This document shows, in pieces, positions 14,875-29,205 of a stretch of 38,138 nt of DNA. The notes under the pieces are model-generated. The model saw nothing but the letters and a program-made list of their open reading frames with translations. It made no database searches and was not told the DNA's origin. Each line of letters begins with the position of its first letter. Positions within the stretch are counted from its first letter, which is position 1. This stretch comes from Alphaproteobacteria bacterium (GTDB lineage: Bacteria; Pseudomonadota; Alphaproteobacteria; Micropepsales; Micropepsaceae), in assembly GCA_021324545.1 (NCBI GenBank), contig JAJPIX010000027.1, positions 1-38,138 on the forward strand, written 5' to 3'. The position numbers were made by a program, and so were the translations under genes.

Positions 14875-15968
14875 CGACGATTGTGCTATCCGCCGGCGGA
14901 ACCGGCGGCCATCTCTTTCCGGCGCAGGCGCTGGCCGCAGAATTGCGCGCGCGCGGCCGCAAGATCGTGATCATGACAGATGCGCGCGGCAGGAACTACA
15001 ACACCGCCTTTCCGGGCGCCGTCATCGAAACCGTGCCCTCCGGTTCGCCGTCGGAAGGATCGCGCGTGAAGCGCATTCTGTTCCCCCTGGAGGTGCTGCG
15101 CGGCATTGCGGTGGCGCTCGGCAAGCTGCTGAGGCTCAAGCCATCCGCGGTTGTCGGCTTCGGAGGCTATCCCAGCCTGCCGGTGATCGCGGCAGCAATC
15201 ATCGGCGGAATCCCGACGGCCATTCATGAGCAGAATGCCGTTCCTGGCCGGGTGAACCGGTTGATCGGCGGCCGCGTGAAGGCGATCGCGGCATCGTTTC
15301 CCTTTGCGCGGCTTGCGCCGAAAAATTCGAATCTCGTCCTGTTGACGGGAAATCCCGTGCGGCCCGAGGCTGCGGCATTATCATCGGCGGCCTATCAGAA
15401 ACCCGGCCTGTCCGGCGCCATCCGCCTTTTGGTGTTCGGCGGCAGCCAGGGCGCGCGCGCGCTGAGCGAAATCGTGCCGGCCGCGGTCTCCGCCCTTCCG
15501 ATCGCCCTCAAGTCGCGTCTTGAGATTGTTCAGCAGTGCCGGCCGGAGGATCTGGAAACCGTGCGGCTGGATTATGAGGCCGCCGGCGTGCATGCGGAGC
15601 TTGCCGCCTTCTTCGACGATCTGCCCCGGCGAATGGCCAACGCGCATCTCGTGATCGCGCGCAGCGGCGCCTCAACGGTCAGCGAGCTGGCCGCGATTGG
15701 CCGGCCTGCCATCCTCATTCCCTATCCTTTCGCGACCGACGATCATCAGACGGCGAACGCGGACGTGCTGGAAAAGGCAGGTGCCGCCTGGCGGATTCAG
15801 CAGAGCGAGCTTTCGCCGCAAAAACTTGCGGCGCTGCTGACGCAGGTTCTTTCCGATCCGGAAGAACTCGCGCGCCGCGCCGAAGCCGCGCACGGCCTCG
15901 GCAAGCCCGACGCGGCCAAGCGTTTGGCCGATCTGGTCGATCGCATCGGCCGGAAGGAGGCCGCATGA
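14871..15968 (+). CDS. murG: Lipid II synthase MurG
   Basis: UDP-GlcNAc transferase of the GT28 family, 365 residues, bound at the inner face of the membrane, converting lipid I to lipid II. N-terminal [16 protein letters not shown] holds the GGTGGH loop at 9-14. [11 protein letters not shown] and [15 protein letters not shown] follow, then the C-terminal donor-binding region with [50 protein letters not shown]. The start at 14871 sits on the ftsW stop (ATGA); a long upstream extension of the frame overlaps ftsW and is not real. The stop overlaps murC by ATGA. Confidence 0.96.
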   Translation: MTTIVLSAGGTGGHLFPAQALAAELRARGRKIVIMTDARGRNYNTAFPGAVIETVPSGSPSEGSRVKRILFPLEVLRGIAVALGKLLRLKPSAVVGFGGYPSLPVIAAAIIGGIPTAIHEQNAVPGRVNRLIGGRVKAIAASFPFARLAPKNSNLVLLTGNPVRPEAAALSSAAYQKPGLSGAIRLLVFGGSQGARALSEIVPAAVSALPIALKSRLEIVQQCRPEDLETVRLDYEAAGVHAELAAFFDDLPRRMANAHLVIARSGASTVSELAAIGRPAILIPYPFATDDHQTANADVLEKAGAAWRIQQSELSPQKLAALLTQVLSDPEELARRAEAAHGLGKPDAAKRLADLVDRIGRKEAA

Positions 15969-17395
15969 TTGCGCCTCGCCAGACGCGTGTGCCGCTCGAT
16001 ATTGGAACGATCCACTTCATCGGTATCGGCGGCATCGGCATGAGCGGCATCGCCGAGATCATGCACAATCTCGGATACAAGGTTCGCGGCTCCGACATCG
16101 CAGATAACGCCAATGTAAAGCGGCTGAAAAAGCTCGGCATACCTGTAACCGTCGGGCACAGCGCGGAAAATGTGAAGGGCGCCGATGTGGTCGTCTATTC
16201 CTCGGCGGTAAAGTCGGGCAACGCGGAATTCGACGCCGCACGCGCACAGAACCTCCCGCTCGTGCGCCGTGCAGAGATGCTGGCCGAAATCATGCGGCTG
16301 AAGGCCTGTATCGCCGTCGCAGGCACCAACGGCAAGACCACGACTACCACGATGGTTGCGGCGCTGCTTGAAGCCGGCGGGCTTGATCCGACCGTTGTCA
16401 ACGGCGGCATCATCAACCGTTACGGCACAAATGCCCGGTTGGGCGCCGGTGAATGGGTGGTCGTGGAAGCCGACGAAAGCGACGGCACCTTCCTGCGGTT
16501 GCCCGCCACCGTCGCGGTCGTGACCAACGCCGACCCCGATCACCTCGACTTCTACGGCACGTTCGAGAAGATGCGCGACGCATTCCAGCGCTTCATCGAA
16601 AACATTCCATTTTACGGCTTTGCGGTGTGCTGCCTCGACCATCCGGAAGTCCAGGCAATGGTCGGCCGGATTGTGGACCGCCGCCTCATCACTTATGGCA
16701 CAAGCCCGCAGGCCGATGTGCGCGCCGTCAACGTGCGCTTTTCGGAAGGCGCTTCCCATTTCGATTGCGTTGTCGCCGACCGGCGCAAGCACACCGAGCA
16801 TCATCTCGAAGGGATGCGCCTGCCCATGCCGGGCGAACATAACGTCCTCAACGCGCTTGCCGCGATTACTGTGTCGCGCGAACTGGGCATCGGGGACGAG
16901 ATCATCCGCAAGGCGCTCAACAACTTCGCGGGCGTCACGCGCCGGTTCACGCGCGTGGGCGAATGGAAAGGCTCTGCCATCATCGACGACTATGCGCACA
17001 ATCCGTTCAAGATTGCCGCGGCGCTCAAGGCGGCACGTCAGGCTTATGCCGGTCCGATCGTGGCCGTCGTCCAGCCACATCGCTACACCCGCCTGCGCGA
17101 TACCTTCGAGCAGTTCTGCACCTGCCTCAACGATGCCGATGCGGCGATCATCGCGCCGATCTATCCGGCCGGCGAGCAACCCATCGAAGGCGTCACCCAT
17201 ATCGCCTATGCCGATGGCGTGCGCGCGCATGGCCACCGCAACGTACGCACGATCGAAGGACCCGACGATCTGCCGGCCATCATCGCGGAGGTCGCCAGGC
17301 CCGGCGGCGCCATCGTGATGCTGGGCGCGGGTTCGATCACAGCCTGGGCCGCGGGCCTCGAGGCCGCTCTGAACCGGCGGGAGGGCAAGGCGTGA
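15965..17395 (+). CDS. murC: UDP-MurNAc:L-alanine ligase
   Basis: MurC, 476 residues, adds the first amino acid of the stem peptide. N-terminal [22 protein letters not shown] is the UDP-binding loop. The P-loop is [10 protein letters not shown] with lysine 124. [28 protein letters not shown] and [12 protein letters not shown] follow. The C-terminal domain has [20 protein letters not shown] and [17 protein letters not shown]. The length is normal. The ATG overlaps the murG stop and the TGA stop shares one base with the murB ATG (TGATG). Confidence 0.96.
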   Translation: MIAPRQTRVPLDIGTIHFIGIGGIGMSGIAEIMHNLGYKVRGSDIADNANVKRLKKLGIPVTVGHSAENVKGADVVVYSSAVKSGNAEFDAARAQNLPLVRRAEMLAEIMRLKACIAVAGTNGKTTTTTMVAALLEAGGLDPTVVNGGIINRYGTNARLGAGEWVVVEADESDGTFLRLPATVAVVTNADPDHLDFYGTFEKMRDAFQRFIENIPFYGFAVCCLDHPEVQAMVGRIVDRRLITYGTSPQADVRAVNVRFSEGASHFDCVVADRRKHTEHHLEGMRLPMPGEHNVLNALAAITVSRELGIGDEIIRKALNNFAGVTRRFTRVGEWKGSAIIDDYAHNPFKIAAALKAARQAYAGPIVAVVQPHRYTRLRDTFEQFCTCLNDADAAIIAPIYPAGEQPIEGVTHIAYADGVRAHGHRNVRTIEGPDDLPAIIAEVARPGGAIVMLGAGSITAWAAGLEAALNRREGKA

Positions 17396-18294
17396 TGTCG
17401 TCCCGCGTCTGTTATGCGCTGCCGCCGGTTCGCGGCACCTATGCGGAGAATGCGCCGCTCAGGGATCTTGTGTGGTTCCGGGCGGGCGGTCCGGCCGAGG
17501 TGCTGTTCCGCCCGGCCGACGCCGACGATCTGGCCACTTTCATGTACGCAAGGCCCGCCGATCTGCGCGTCACGGTCATTGGCGTTGGCTCCAATCTTCT
17601 GGTGCGCGATGGCGGCATTCCCGGCGTCGTCGTGCGTCTGCCCGGCGCCATGGGCAGGATTGCCCTGGAAGGCACGCGCATCCGTGCCGGCGCTGCGGCG
17701 CTTGACGCTGCGGTTGCGCGGGCAGCGGCGGACGCGGGCATTGCCGGGATGGAATTCCTGCGTGGCGTGCCCGGAACCATCGGCGGTGCGTTGCGCATGA
17801 ACGCCGGCTGCTATGGGCGCGAGATCAGGGACATTTTTGTGGAAGCCACCGCCATCGACAGCAAGGGCAACAAGGTGACGCTCACCAAAGACGATATGGG
17901 ATTCACCTATCGCCACACGGCGGCGCCTGAAGACATGATCTTCGTGGATGCGGTGCTCGAGGGCACGGCCGACGACCCCGCCGCCATCAAGGCGCGCATG
18001 GAAGCGCTTGTGGCCCAGCGCGAGGCCACCCAGCCGATCAAGACGAAAACCGGCGGCTCAACCTTCAAAAATCCGCCGGGGCACAAGGCCTGGCAGCTGA
18101 TCGACGATGCCGGCTGCCGCGGCCTGATGAAGGGCGCCGCGCAGGTTTCGGAGAAACACTGCAACTTCCTCATCAACACGGGCAACGCAACGGCCGCCGA
18201 CATCGAGGCGCTGGGCGAAGAAGTGCGCGCGCGGGTGAAGGCAAAATCCGGCGTAACGCTGGAATGGGAGATCAGGAAGGTGGGCGTGCCGTGA
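17395..18294 (+). CDS. murB: UDP-N-acetylenolpyruvoylglucosamine reductase
   Basis: FAD-dependent reductase of 299 residues that makes UDP-MurNAc. FAD-binding motifs are [19 protein letters not shown] and [21 protein letters not shown]. The substrate and catalytic part has [22 protein letters not shown], where the serine of GGSTFKNP is the proton donor, and [10 protein letters not shown] near the end. The compact length and lack of the extra E. coli loop fit type II MurB. The start at 17395 overlaps murC by one base; GTG at 17392 is an alternative. The stop overlaps ddl by GTGA. Confidence 0.95.
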   Translation: MSSRVCYALPPVRGTYAENAPLRDLVWFRAGGPAEVLFRPADADDLATFMYARPADLRVTVIGVGSNLLVRDGGIPGVVVRLPGAMGRIALEGTRIRAGAAALDAAVARAAADAGIAGMEFLRGVPGTIGGALRMNAGCYGREIRDIFVEATAIDSKGNKVTLTKDDMGFTYRHTAAPEDMIFVDAVLEGTADDPAAIKARMEALVAQREATQPIKTKTGGSTFKNPPGHKAWQLIDDAGCRGLMKGAAQVSEKHCNFLINTGNATAADIEALGEEVRARVKAKSGVTLEWEIRKVGVP

Positions 18295-19217
18295 CCGGTT
18301 ACAAGAAGATCGCCGTGCTGTTGGGCGGCTTTTCCGCCGAACGCGATGTGAGCCTTTCCTCCGGCGCCGGATGCGCCAAAGCCCTGCGTGAGGAAGGTTT
18401 CGACGTCGTCGAGATTGATCCGAAGGACGGTGATCTCGCCGCCCAGCTTGCCGCCGCCAGGCCTGATGCGGTGTTCAATGCGTTGCACGGGCGCTGGGGC
18501 GAAGACGGCTGCGTACAGGGTCTGCTCGAACTGATGCGCCTTCCCTATACGCATTCCGGCGTGCTCGCCTCGGCGCTCGCCATGCACAAGCAGCGCACCA
18601 AGGATGTCTATCGCGCCGCCGGGTTGCCGGTGGTCAATTCCATTGTCGTGGACCGGCGCGAAGCCGCCAATCGTCACATCATGAAGCCGCCCTATGTGGT
18701 GAAGCCGGTGAACGAAGGCTCGTCTGTCGGCGTGTTCATCATCAGGAAGGGCGATAACCGTCCGCCCGAAGCGCTCGGCCGCGAAGACTGGAATCTGTCC
18801 AGCCAGATGATGGTGGAGGAATATGTCCCGGGCCGCGAACTTACGATTGCGGTGATGGGCGGCAAAGCGCTGGCCGTGACCGAAATCACGACCAATCTCG
18901 AATTCTACGATTATGAGGCGAAATACGCGGCGGGCGGTTCGGTGCATACCCTGCCCGCAAAGATTCCGTCCGGCGTCATGGACGAAGCGATGCGTCTGGC
19001 TGAACGCGCGCACGACGCGTTGGGCTGCCGTGGCGTCAGCCGCACCGATATCCGCTACGACGACACCGGGGCAAAGCCGCGCCTGATCCTTCTGGAAACC
19101 AACACCCAGCCGGGCATGACGCCGACATCGCTGGTACCGGAGCAGGCGGCATACCGCGGCATGAGCTATCGCGCGCTGTGCCGCTGGATCGTGGAGGATG
19201 CGTCATGCGATCGCTGA
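18291..19217 (+). CDS. ddl: D-alanine--D-alanine ligase
   Basis: ATP-grasp ligase of 308 residues that makes the D-Ala-D-Ala used by Mur[22 protein letters not shown] at the N-terminus is the family signature, with [18 protein letters not shown] next. The ATP-grasp core shows [15 protein letters not shown] and [16 protein letters not shown]. The C-terminal [20 protein letters not shown] carries the metal-binding residues and the oxyanion region. The GTG at 18291 is chosen because it overlaps the murB stop (GTGA) and has AGGAAGG about 9 bases upstream. The alternative upstream ATG at 18264 would add nine residues unlike the family. The 3' end overlaps ftsQ by 13 bases. Confidence 0.94.
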   Translation: MTGYKKIAVLLGGFSAERDVSLSSGAGCAKALREEGFDVVEIDPKDGDLAAQLAAARPDAVFNALHGRWGEDGCVQGLLELMRLPYTHSGVLASALAMHKQRTKDVYRAAGLPVVNSIVVDRREAANRHIMKPPYVVKPVNEGSSVGVFIIRKGDNRPPEALGREDWNLSSQMMVEEYVPGRELTIAVMGGKALAVTEITTNLEFYDYEAKYAAGGSVHTLPAKIPSGVMDEAMRLAERAHDALGCRGVSRTDIRYDDTGAKPRLILLETNTQPGMTPTSLVPEQAAYRGMSYRALCRWIVEDASCDR

Positions 19218-20143
19218 AAGCCGAACGCAAGCCATCGCGGCGCAGCAGCGCCAAGCGGGCACGGCGCACGACCACAGGTTCGCGCATCCAGCTCGACCGG
19301 CTCCACTTCGGCCGCCGCAGGGGAAGAAAGAATCCCGCCGCGAAGATGATCGAAGATCTTCGCGCCTATTTCACGCTTCGCCGGCCGATGCTGCTGATAA
19401 CGCTGGGTTTCGTGGCATTTACCTGTGTGTTTGCCCTGTTCGCGGGCGGCTATGTGAGCCGCGCGATCCGCGCGGTGAACAACGGCATCGATTCCGCCAT
19501 CGCCGACACGGGGTTTGCAGTCTCCGCCATTCGCGTAACGGGCGAAAAGCGCACGCCCCCGCAGGCCATTTTTGCAGCCCTCGGCTTTGCCCCCGGGCAG
19601 ACGATTTTCTCCACGGATCTCTGGCGGGCGCGCCAGAAGCTTCTGAAACTCGACTGGGTTTCAGGCGCAACCGTCACCCGCCGCTACCCGGATCAGATTT
19701 CCGTCAACATCGTTGAGAAGATTCCGTTCGCGCTCTGGAAATCGCCAGGCGGGTTCTTCGTGATCCAGCGTTCGGGTGCTGTCATCACCAATCAGAATCT
19801 TTCGGCATTTGCGCATCTGCCGGTGCTCGTTGGGCGCGGTGCTGCGAGGAACGGGGCCTTGCTCATTGACGCCGTCAAGGCGCGCCGGGCCGTTGCGGCG
19901 CGCGTGCGTGGGATGCAGCGAATTTCCGACAGGCGCTGGAATCTGGTTCTCGATGACGGCGTCGTTGTGAAATTGCCCGAGCTGGGCTGGCAGAAGCAGC
20001 TAGACGTGCTGGAACATCTGATCGTGGACGAGGCGATCCTCGAGCGGGACGTCGCCGAAATCGATCTCAGATCGCCGGACAACTACATCTTCATCCTCAA
20101 GAACGGGCGGGAACAGCGCGCAGCCCGGGAGAAAGCGGCATGA
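19205..20143 (+). CDS. ftsQ: Cell division protein FtsQ
   Basis: Bitopic division protein, 312 residues. It has a long basic cytoplasmic N-terminus (residues 1-60, rich in Arg and Lys), one membrane helix at about 62-85 ([20 protein letters not shown]), then the periplasmic POTRA domain with [24 protein letters not shown] and a beta domain with [28 protein letters not shown]. FtsQ recruits FtsB and FtsL and holds FtsWI activity in check. The ATG at 19205 has GGAGG 8 bases upstream; the in-frame GTG/ATG further upstream lacks one. It overlaps ddl by 13 bases and ftsA by ATGA. The family diverges quickly, so gene order strengthens the call. Confidence 0.93.
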   Translation: MRSLKAERKPSRRSSAKRARRTTTGSRIQLDRLHFGRRRGRKNPAAKMIEDLRAYFTLRRPMLLITLGFVAFTCVFALFAGGYVSRAIRAVNNGIDSAIADTGFAVSAIRVTGEKRTPPQAIFAALGFAPGQTIFSTDLWRARQKLLKLDWVSGATVTRRYPDQISVNIVEKIPFALWKSPGGFFVIQRSGAVITNQNLSAFAHLPVLVGRGAARNGALLIDAVKARRAVAARVRGMQRISDRRWNLVLDDGVVVKLPELGWQKQLDVLEHLIVDEAILERDVAEIDLRSPDNYIFILKNGREQRAAREKAA

Positions 20144-21420
20144 ACGAGACCATCCGCATGCGTATAAGCAATGCAGAAAACGCCTATCGCACGGGCCTTG
20201 TGGCCGTGATCGATATCGGTTCGTCAAAAATCGTCTGTCTCATCGGCCGGGCTGAAGCGGGTTCGCTGAAGGTCATGGGCACGGCTCTTCGCGAGTCGCA
20301 GGGGCTCAGATCGGCGACGGTGACGAGCATCGAGTCGGCGGAAGAATCCATCCGCGATGCGGTAGCCGCCGCGGAAAACCACGCCGATGTGCGCATTCAA
20401 AACGTGCTGATCTCGGTCAATTGCGGGCAACCCACCAGCGTGACTGCGCGGGCCGGCATGGCGCTCGAAGGCGCGCTGGTTTCCGACGCCCATTTGCGCA
20501 CGCTGCTGAACGAAGGGCGCGCGCGCTGCCGCCTGGAAGGCCGCGAAGTCATTCAGGCCGCCCCGACATCCTACGTCGTGGATGAAGCGCGTGGCGTGCG
20601 CAATCCGTCTGGCATGTTCTGCGAGCGCCTGGGCGTATCCATGCATGCGGTCGCGGTAAAACCGTCGCCCCTGCAAAACCTGAAGCTGGCCGTTGAGCGT
20701 TGCCATCTCACGGTCGTGGGTTCGCTGTTCGGCGCCTATGCGAGCGGGCTTTCGACCCTGACGCCCGACGAAAAGCAGCTTGGTGCCACCGTGATCGATA
20801 TGGGTGGCGGCGTCACCTCTGTTGCCGTCTTCATGGAAGGCGAGCTTGTGCACGTGGACGTGGTGCCGATCGGCGGTCAGCATGTCACCGCCGATCTTGC
20901 GCGGATGCTGGCGGCGCCGGTCTCGGCCGCCGAACGGATCAAGGTTCTTTACGGCGCGGCCTTGGGCGAAATCGAATCCGGCGCCGATGTGATCTCGGTT
21001 CCGCAGATGGGCGAGACCGGCCACGAATTCTCCGCGCGCGTACCCCGCTCCATGCTGACGCGCATCATCCAGCCGCGCCTGGAAGAGGTTTTCGGCGAGG
21101 TCCTGGCGCGCCTGCGGAACAGCGGTTTCGATGTCGCCGCCGGTCGGCGCGCGGTGCTGACTGGCGGCGCCTGCCAGCTCGCCGGCGCGCGGGAGCTTGC
21201 GGGCCGCGTGCTCAACAAGCAGGTGCGGCTTGGCCGCCCGCAGACATTCCCGGGGCTGCCGGCTGCATCGGCCGGACCAGACTATGCGACGGCGCTCGGC
21301 CTTCTGATGGCCGGGGCGACCATGCCGCCGGAGGTTCTTAATCCCGATCTGGCTGCCGAACCCGAAGGCGGAAAACCGAAAAGCTTCATCGGGAGTCTGG
21401 CAGAGCGACTCTTCGGGTGA
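20140..21420 (+). CDS. ftsA: Cell division protein FtsA
   Basis: Actin-like protein of 426 residues that anchors FtsZ filaments to the inner membrane. The phosphate 1 loop is VAVIDIGSSKIVCLIGR near residue 22; the 1C-domain region follows with ITSIESAEESI-like helices. IDMGGGVTSVAVF is the phosphate 2 loop. The C-terminal part has VLTGGACQLAGARELA (adenosine site) and ends in KPKSFIGSLAERLFG, an amphipathic membrane-targeting helix. Start and length are normal. It is coupled to ftsQ by ATGA and separated from ftsZ by 90 bases, the largest gap so far in the cluster. Confidence 0.95.
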   Translation: MNETIRMRISNAENAYRTGLVAVIDIGSSKIVCLIGRAEAGSLKVMGTALRESQGLRSATVTSIESAEESIRDAVAAAENHADVRIQNVLISVNCGQPTSVTARAGMALEGALVSDAHLRTLLNEGRARCRLEGREVIQAAPTSYVVDEARGVRNPSGMFCERLGVSMHAVAVKPSPLQNLKLAVERCHLTVVGSLFGAYASGLSTLTPDEKQLGATVIDMGGGVTSVAVFMEGELVHVDVVPIGGQHVTADLARMLAAPVSAAERIKVLYGAALGEIESGADVISVPQMGETGHEFSARVPRSMLTRIIQPRLEEVFGEVLARLRNSGFDVAAGRRAVLTGGACQLAGARELAGRVLNKQVRLGRPQTFPGLPAASAGPDYATALGLLMAGATMPPEVLNPDLAAEPEGGKPKSFIGSLAERLFG

Positions 21421-21510
21421 TTCAATCCACAGGTGATTCGTTTGGCCGAAAACAAGAACAAGTTGGGTCGTGGGCGGAGCTGAACCGCGAATAAGTGAGG
21501 AGAGCGTAAA
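21421..21510 (+). other. ftsA-ftsZ intergenic gap with strong ftsZ ribosome site
   Basis: This 90-base gap is unusual in a cluster where neighbours mostly overlap. GAGGAG lies about 8 bases before the ftsZ ATG and is the best ribosome site in the cluster, in keeping with FtsZ being made in far greater amounts than FtsA. I see no convincing -35/-10 pair and no TTAA-N7-TTAA box here, although an ftsZ promoter in this gap or in ftsA is common in relatives. Confidence 0.5.
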
Positions 21511-23025
21511 ATGGGTCTGAACCTGAAAGCCCCCGAAATGACCGAGTTGCGGCCGCGGATCACGGTCCTCGGCGTGGGCGGCGCCGGCGGCAACGCCGTC
21601 AACAACATGATCGCGGCCAAGCTCGAAGGCGTCGAGTTTGTGGTCGCCAACACTGATGCGCAGGCGCTCTCGCAAAGCCGCGCGCAACGCCGCATCCAGA
21701 TGGGTGCGCGCATTACCGAAGGGCTGGGCGCGGGCGCCCGTCCCGATGTCGGTCGCGCGGCGGCGGAAGAGTCGCTCGACGAAATCATGCAGCAGCTCGC
21801 CGGCTCGCATATGGTGTTCATCACCGCGGGCATGGGCGGCGGCACCGGCACGGGCGCGGCACCCGTCATTGCGCGCGCCGTGCGCGAGCAGGGCATCCTC
21901 ACCGTCGGCGTCGTGACCAAGCCGTTCGCGTTCGAAGGCGAGAAGCGCATGCGCTTTGCCGAGCGTGGCCTTGAGGAGTTGCAGGCCTATGTGGATACCC
22001 TGCTGATCATTCCGAACCAGAACCTGTTCCGCGTGGCCAACGACCGCACCACTTTCGCCCAGGCATTCGCCATGGCCGACGAAGTGCTCCATTCCGGCGT
22101 GCGCGGCATCACCGATCTCATTGTCATGCCCGGGCTCATCAATCTGGACTTTGCCGACATCAAGACCGTGATGAGCGAGATGGGCAAGGCCATGATGGGC
22201 ACCGGCGAGGCGGAAGGCGAGGAACGCGCGCTGCGCGCCGCGGAATCGGCCATCTCCAATCCGCTGCTGGACGATGTGTCCATGAAGGGCGCCCGCGGCG
22301 TGCTGATCAACATCACCGGCGGCACCGACATGATGCTGTTTGAAGTTGATCAGGCGGCCAACCGCATCCGCGCGGAAGTGGACCCGGACGCCAACATCAT
22401 CTTCGGCGGCACGATTCTGGAAAACATGGAAGGCCGCATCCGCGTGTCGGTGGTGGCCACCGGCATCGAGGCGGAGCAGATCGCGCTGCCGCCCGAAAAA
22501 CCTGAGGTGCGCCGTCCGCAGCTGCGTCCCGTTCCATTGCATACCGGGTTGAAGCCGGTTGCCGCCAACCCTGTGCACCGGCAGGTCGAAACGATCGCGA
22601 CCCAGATGGCGGCCGAACCTGTCGTCGCCGCGCCGGCGCCGGCGGCGAGGCCGATGTCGCCGGTGGAACAGGAGATTCTGGCTACGGACGAGGGCCGCGT
22701 CGTCGAAGAAGACGATGACATTCCACCCATGCCTCCCTACCTGCAGCAGGCGCCACAACGTCCGGCGCCGCCGCGCGCGCCAGCGCCAGCCCAGGAAGAA
22801 ACGCGTTCGGTCTTTGGTTTCCTTGGCCGGAAGAAAAAAGCCGAGCCGCGCGTTGAGCCGGGTGCGCGAACCCAGCAGCTGCGCGCGACGGCCCAGGTGA
22901 TGAACCGGGGCGCAACGGCCGACCGCCAGGCGCAGACGGCGGAAGTTGCGGAAGACCTTTTCCCGGACCATAACAGGGCGGCGGATGTTGAAATCCCCGC
23001 CTTCCTGCGCCGTCAGGCCAATTAG
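21511..23025 (+). CDS. ftsZ: Cell division protein FtsZ
   Basis: Tubulin-like GTPase that forms the Z ring, 504 residues. The tubulin signature GGGTGTG is at 109-115 in [19 protein letters not shown]. The N-terminal [17 protein letters not shown] binds nucleotide, and the T7 loop is seen as [13 protein letters not shown]. The globular part ends near residue 320. A long proline/alanine-rich linker of roughly 170 residues follows, then the conserved C-terminal peptide [13 protein letters not shown], which binds FtsA and other partners. The extended linker and this peptide are characteristic of alphaproteobacteria. The GAGGAG ribosome site supports the start at 21511. Confidence 0.98.
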   Translation: MGLNLKAPEMTELRPRITVLGVGGAGGNAVNNMIAAKLEGVEFVVANTDAQALSQSRAQRRIQMGARITEGLGAGARPDVGRAAAEESLDEIMQQLAGSHMVFITAGMGGGTGTGAAPVIARAVREQGILTVGVVTKPFAFEGEKRMRFAERGLEELQAYVDTLLIIPNQNLFRVANDRTTFAQAFAMADEVLHSGVRGITDLIVMPGLINLDFADIKTVMSEMGKAMMGTGEAEGEERALRAAESAISNPLLDDVSMKGARGVLINITGGTDMMLFEVDQAANRIRAEVDPDANIIFGGTILENMEGRIRVSVVATGIEAEQIALPPEKPEVRRPQLRPVPLHTGLKPVAANPVHRQVETIATQMAAEPVVAAPAPAARPMSPVEQEILATDEGRVVEEDDDIPPMPPYLQQAPQRPAPPRAPAPAQEETRSVFGFLGRKKKAEPRVEPGARTQQLRATAQVMNRGATADRQAQTAEVAEDLFPDHNRAADVEIPAFLRRQAN

Positions 23026-23049
23026 GCGGGAAAGGGTCATGACGTCGCG

Positions 23050-23901
23050 GTGCCGCGGAATACGATTGCACGCACGGTCGATATCGAAGGCGTAGCGCTT
23101 CATGCGGGCGGCAGCGTCCGCATGGCGCTGCTGCCGGCGGCGGCGGGCTCAGGCGTGGTTTTTCGCCGTGACGACCTCGAATGCCGGGAAATAGCGGCCC
23201 GCTACGACAACGTGTCCGAAACGCGTCTGGGCACCGTCATTTCTAGCGGCGCGGGCGCCACCGTTGCAGTTATCGAGCATATCATGGCCGCTGTTGCGGG
23301 CGCGGGCATCGACGATCTTGTCGTGGAGCTGACGGGGCCGGAGCCGCCAATCCTCGATGGCGACGCCTTGTGCTATCTCAGGCTTCTTGATCAGGCCGGG
23401 ATCCGCGAGCAGGAGGGCACGCGCACCGGTTTTCGCGTGCTCAAGCGCGTGGACGCGGTTGGCGGAAGCGCCCGTGCCGCGCTCCTGCCGGCGGCTGCGC
23501 GCCAGTTCGATTTCGAAATTGAGTTCGCGTCCAGATCGATCGGCAAGGAACGGCTGGAATGGACATTTTCGCCCGATTCTTTCCGCCGCGACATCGCGCC
23601 CGCCCGAACCTTCGGGTTCCTGAACGAACTGGAGGGCCTTCGCCGTGCGGGCCTTGCCCGCGGCGCTTCGCTCGAGAACACGATCGCGCTCGACGGCGAC
23701 ACGATCGTTAACGCCAATAGAATGCGCTTTCGCGACGAATTCGTGCGGCACAAGATTCTGGATGCGGTGGGCGACCTGGCGCTGGCGGGCGGCCCGGTGA
23801 TCGGCCGGTTCGAAGGAATCCGCTCCGGCCACGCCCTCAACAATGCACTCCTCAGGGCCCTCTTCGCCGATCCGGCGAACTATGAACGCATCGAAATCTG
23901 A
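23050..23901 (+). CDS. lpxC: UDP-3-O-acyl-GlcNAc deacetylase LpxC
   Basis: Zinc-dependent deacetylase of 283 residues, the committed step of lipid A synthesis. RNTIARTVDIEGVALHAGG opens the protein. The zinc ligands are seen as His77 in VIEHIMAAVAGAGIDDL and His234 and Asp238 in RHKILDAVGD, and the catalytic base region as SGHALNNALLRALF with His261. The start is a GTG at 23050; the ATG at 23039 is out of frame, so this is the first usable codon at the family N-terminus. AAAGGG lies about 10 bases upstream. It sits 24 bases after ftsZ, the usual order in proteobacteria. The protein is a little shorter than most. Confidence 0.95.
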   Translation: MPRNTIARTVDIEGVALHAGGSVRMALLPAAAGSGVVFRRDDLECREIAARYDNVSETRLGTVISSGAGATVAVIEHIMAAVAGAGIDDLVVELTGPEPPILDGDALCYLRLLDQAGIREQEGTRTGFRVLKRVDAVGGSARAALLPAAARQFDFEIEFASRSIGKERLEWTFSPDSFRRDIAPARTFGFLNELEGLRRAGLARGASLENTIALDGDTIVNANRMRFRDEFVRHKILDAVGDLALAGGPVIGRFEGIRSGHALNNALLRALFADPANYERIEI

Positions 23902-24004
23902 GGCGGCCCTTTCCGCACTGGACCCCGGTTCGGTTGGAATGGCATAAGGGTGCAGGCTCGGGTAATGATTGGCAGGCGCGCCTGCCAGCCGGACGGAAGA
24001 TCGC

Positions 24005-24877
24005 ATGCTTTTGGAAAAGTGGAAGAATTCGGCCAGATTGCCGCGGCCGCGCCGGATGCGCGCGATGAAAATCGCCGTCGCAGCCTGCGCTCTCGCCGGG
24101 CTGTTGGGCGGCTGTTCGGCCTTCGGGGATGACAGCGACAAGGACAATGCCGATTACGTCGAGCGGCCTGTCGAACAGATCTACAACGATGCCTGGAAGC
24201 GGATAGATGATCACGACTGGGAGGCTGCGGCCAAACAGTTCGACGAAGTCGAGCGCCAGCATCCTTATTCCGTCTGGGCGCGCCGCGCCATGCTGATGTC
24301 GGCATTCTGCTACTACCAGGCCAACAAATACACCGATGCCATCAACACCGCGGATCAGTATATCCAGCTTCATCCGGGCACGAAGGAAGTGGCATACGCC
24401 TTCTATCTGAAGGCGATCTCCTATTACGAGCAGATCACCAACGTCGAACGGGACCAGAGCAACACCGAACAGGCGCTGACGGCGTTGCAGGACGTCGTTC
24501 AACGCTTCCCGGATACGGCCTACGCGCGCGATGCGACGCTGAAGATTGACCTCACGCTCGACCATCTCGCCGGCAAGGAGATGGAGATCGGCCGTTACTA
24601 TCTGTTCCGCGGCGATTATATCGCGGCAATCAACCGTTTCCGCGTGGTTGTGGAACAGTACCAGCGCACGACTCAGATCGCCGAAGCGCTGGAACGCCTG
24701 ACCGAGGCCTATTACGCCATGGGCGTCTACAACGAGGCCAAGACGGCCGCCGCGGTCCTGGGCGCGAATTACCCGGGCAGCCAGTGGTATCAGGACGCCT
24801 ACAACCTTCTTCAGGAGCACAACATGCGGCCCGAGCGCGACAAAGGCTCCTGGATCAGCCGGGCCTTCAACCTTTAG
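24005..24877 (+). CDS. bamD: Outer membrane assembly lipoprotein BamD
   Basis: BamD (ComL, YfiO), 290 residues, is a lipoprotein partner of BamA in inserting outer membrane beta-barrels. Residues 21-36 form the signal peptide hydrophobic core, ending in a lipobox LGGC with the acylated cysteine at 37. Five TPR-like repeats follow: VEQIYNDAWKRIDDHDWEAAAKQFDEVERQHPYSVWARRAMLMSAFC-type repeats with YYQANKYTDAI, HPGTKEVAYAFYLKAISYYEQI and FPDTAYARDATLKIDLTLDHLAGKEMEIGRYY. The ATG at 24005 has GGAAG 7 bases upstream and gives a 20-residue basic lead; ATG at 24065 is a shorter alternative. The 103-base gap after lpxC holds nothing clear. Confidence 0.94.
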   Translation: MLLEKWKNSARLPRPRRMRAMKIAVAACALAGLLGGCSAFGDDSDKDNADYVERPVEQIYNDAWKRIDDHDWEAAAKQFDEVERQHPYSVWARRAMLMSAFCYYQANKYTDAINTADQYIQLHPGTKEVAYAFYLKAISYYEQITNVERDQSNTEQALTALQDVVQRFPDTAYARDATLKIDLTLDHLAGKEMEIGRYYLFRGDYIAAINRFRVVVEQYQRTTQIAEALERLTEAYYAMGVYNEAKTAAAVLGANYPGSQWYQDAYNLLQEHNMRPERDKGSWISRAFNL

Positions 24878-24889
24878 GGCGAAAAGCCG

Positions 24890-28758
<3,869 letters not shown>

Positions 28759-29205
28759 TCATTTCACGATGCGGCGGCTGCCTTCGCTCCAGTATTTCTG
28801 CATGGCGAGGTAGGTGAACGAGGCCGACCAGCCGAGCAGCAGCAGGCCGTTCAGCGATTCAATGCTCGCAATCAGACGCAAGGCGCCGTCGGGATAGATG
28901 TCGCCGAGCCCGAGCGTCGTGAAGGTTTCGGCGGAAAAATAGACGTAATCCGCAAAACCCACGGCACGGCCCACAAAATCGCCGATATCCGCCACGACAT
29001 CGCCGAACCAGTAGGCAATGCCGTAAAACGCGATTTCAGCCAGATGCAGCAGGATCACGCCGAACATGATGAAAAGCATGCGAACGCGGCGGCCACCGCG
29101 CATATCGTCCGCAAAGCGCGACAGGCCGAACAACCCCTCGTAATGGAACAGAACCGTGACGATCAGAAGCGCGATGACCAAAGCGATGCTGATGGCCATG
29201 TTCAT
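28759..29205 (-). CDS. Small potassium-channel-like membrane protein
   Basis: A 148-residue membrane protein with the two-helix potassium channel pore module (Ion_trans_2 type). It has a membrane helix at 4-22, another at about 43-70, a pore helix and filter FSAETFTTLGLGDIYP, and a last helix at about 108-135. The filter TTLGLGD is close to the TVGYGD of selective potassium channels but has Leu replacing Tyr, so selectivity is uncertain. No regulatory RCK domain is present. Its start overlaps the stop of the upstream esterase by ATGA, implying co-expression. The stop codon abuts that of ligA, forming TGATCA with no room for a terminator. Confidence 0.85.
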   Translation of the reverse strand: MNMAISIALVIALLIVTVLFHYEGLFGLSRFADDMRGGRRVRMLFIMFGVILLHLAEIAFYGIAYWFGDVVADIGDFVGRAVGFADYVYFSAETFTTLGLGDIYPDGALRLIASIESLNGLLLLGWSASFTYLAMQKYWSEGSRRIVK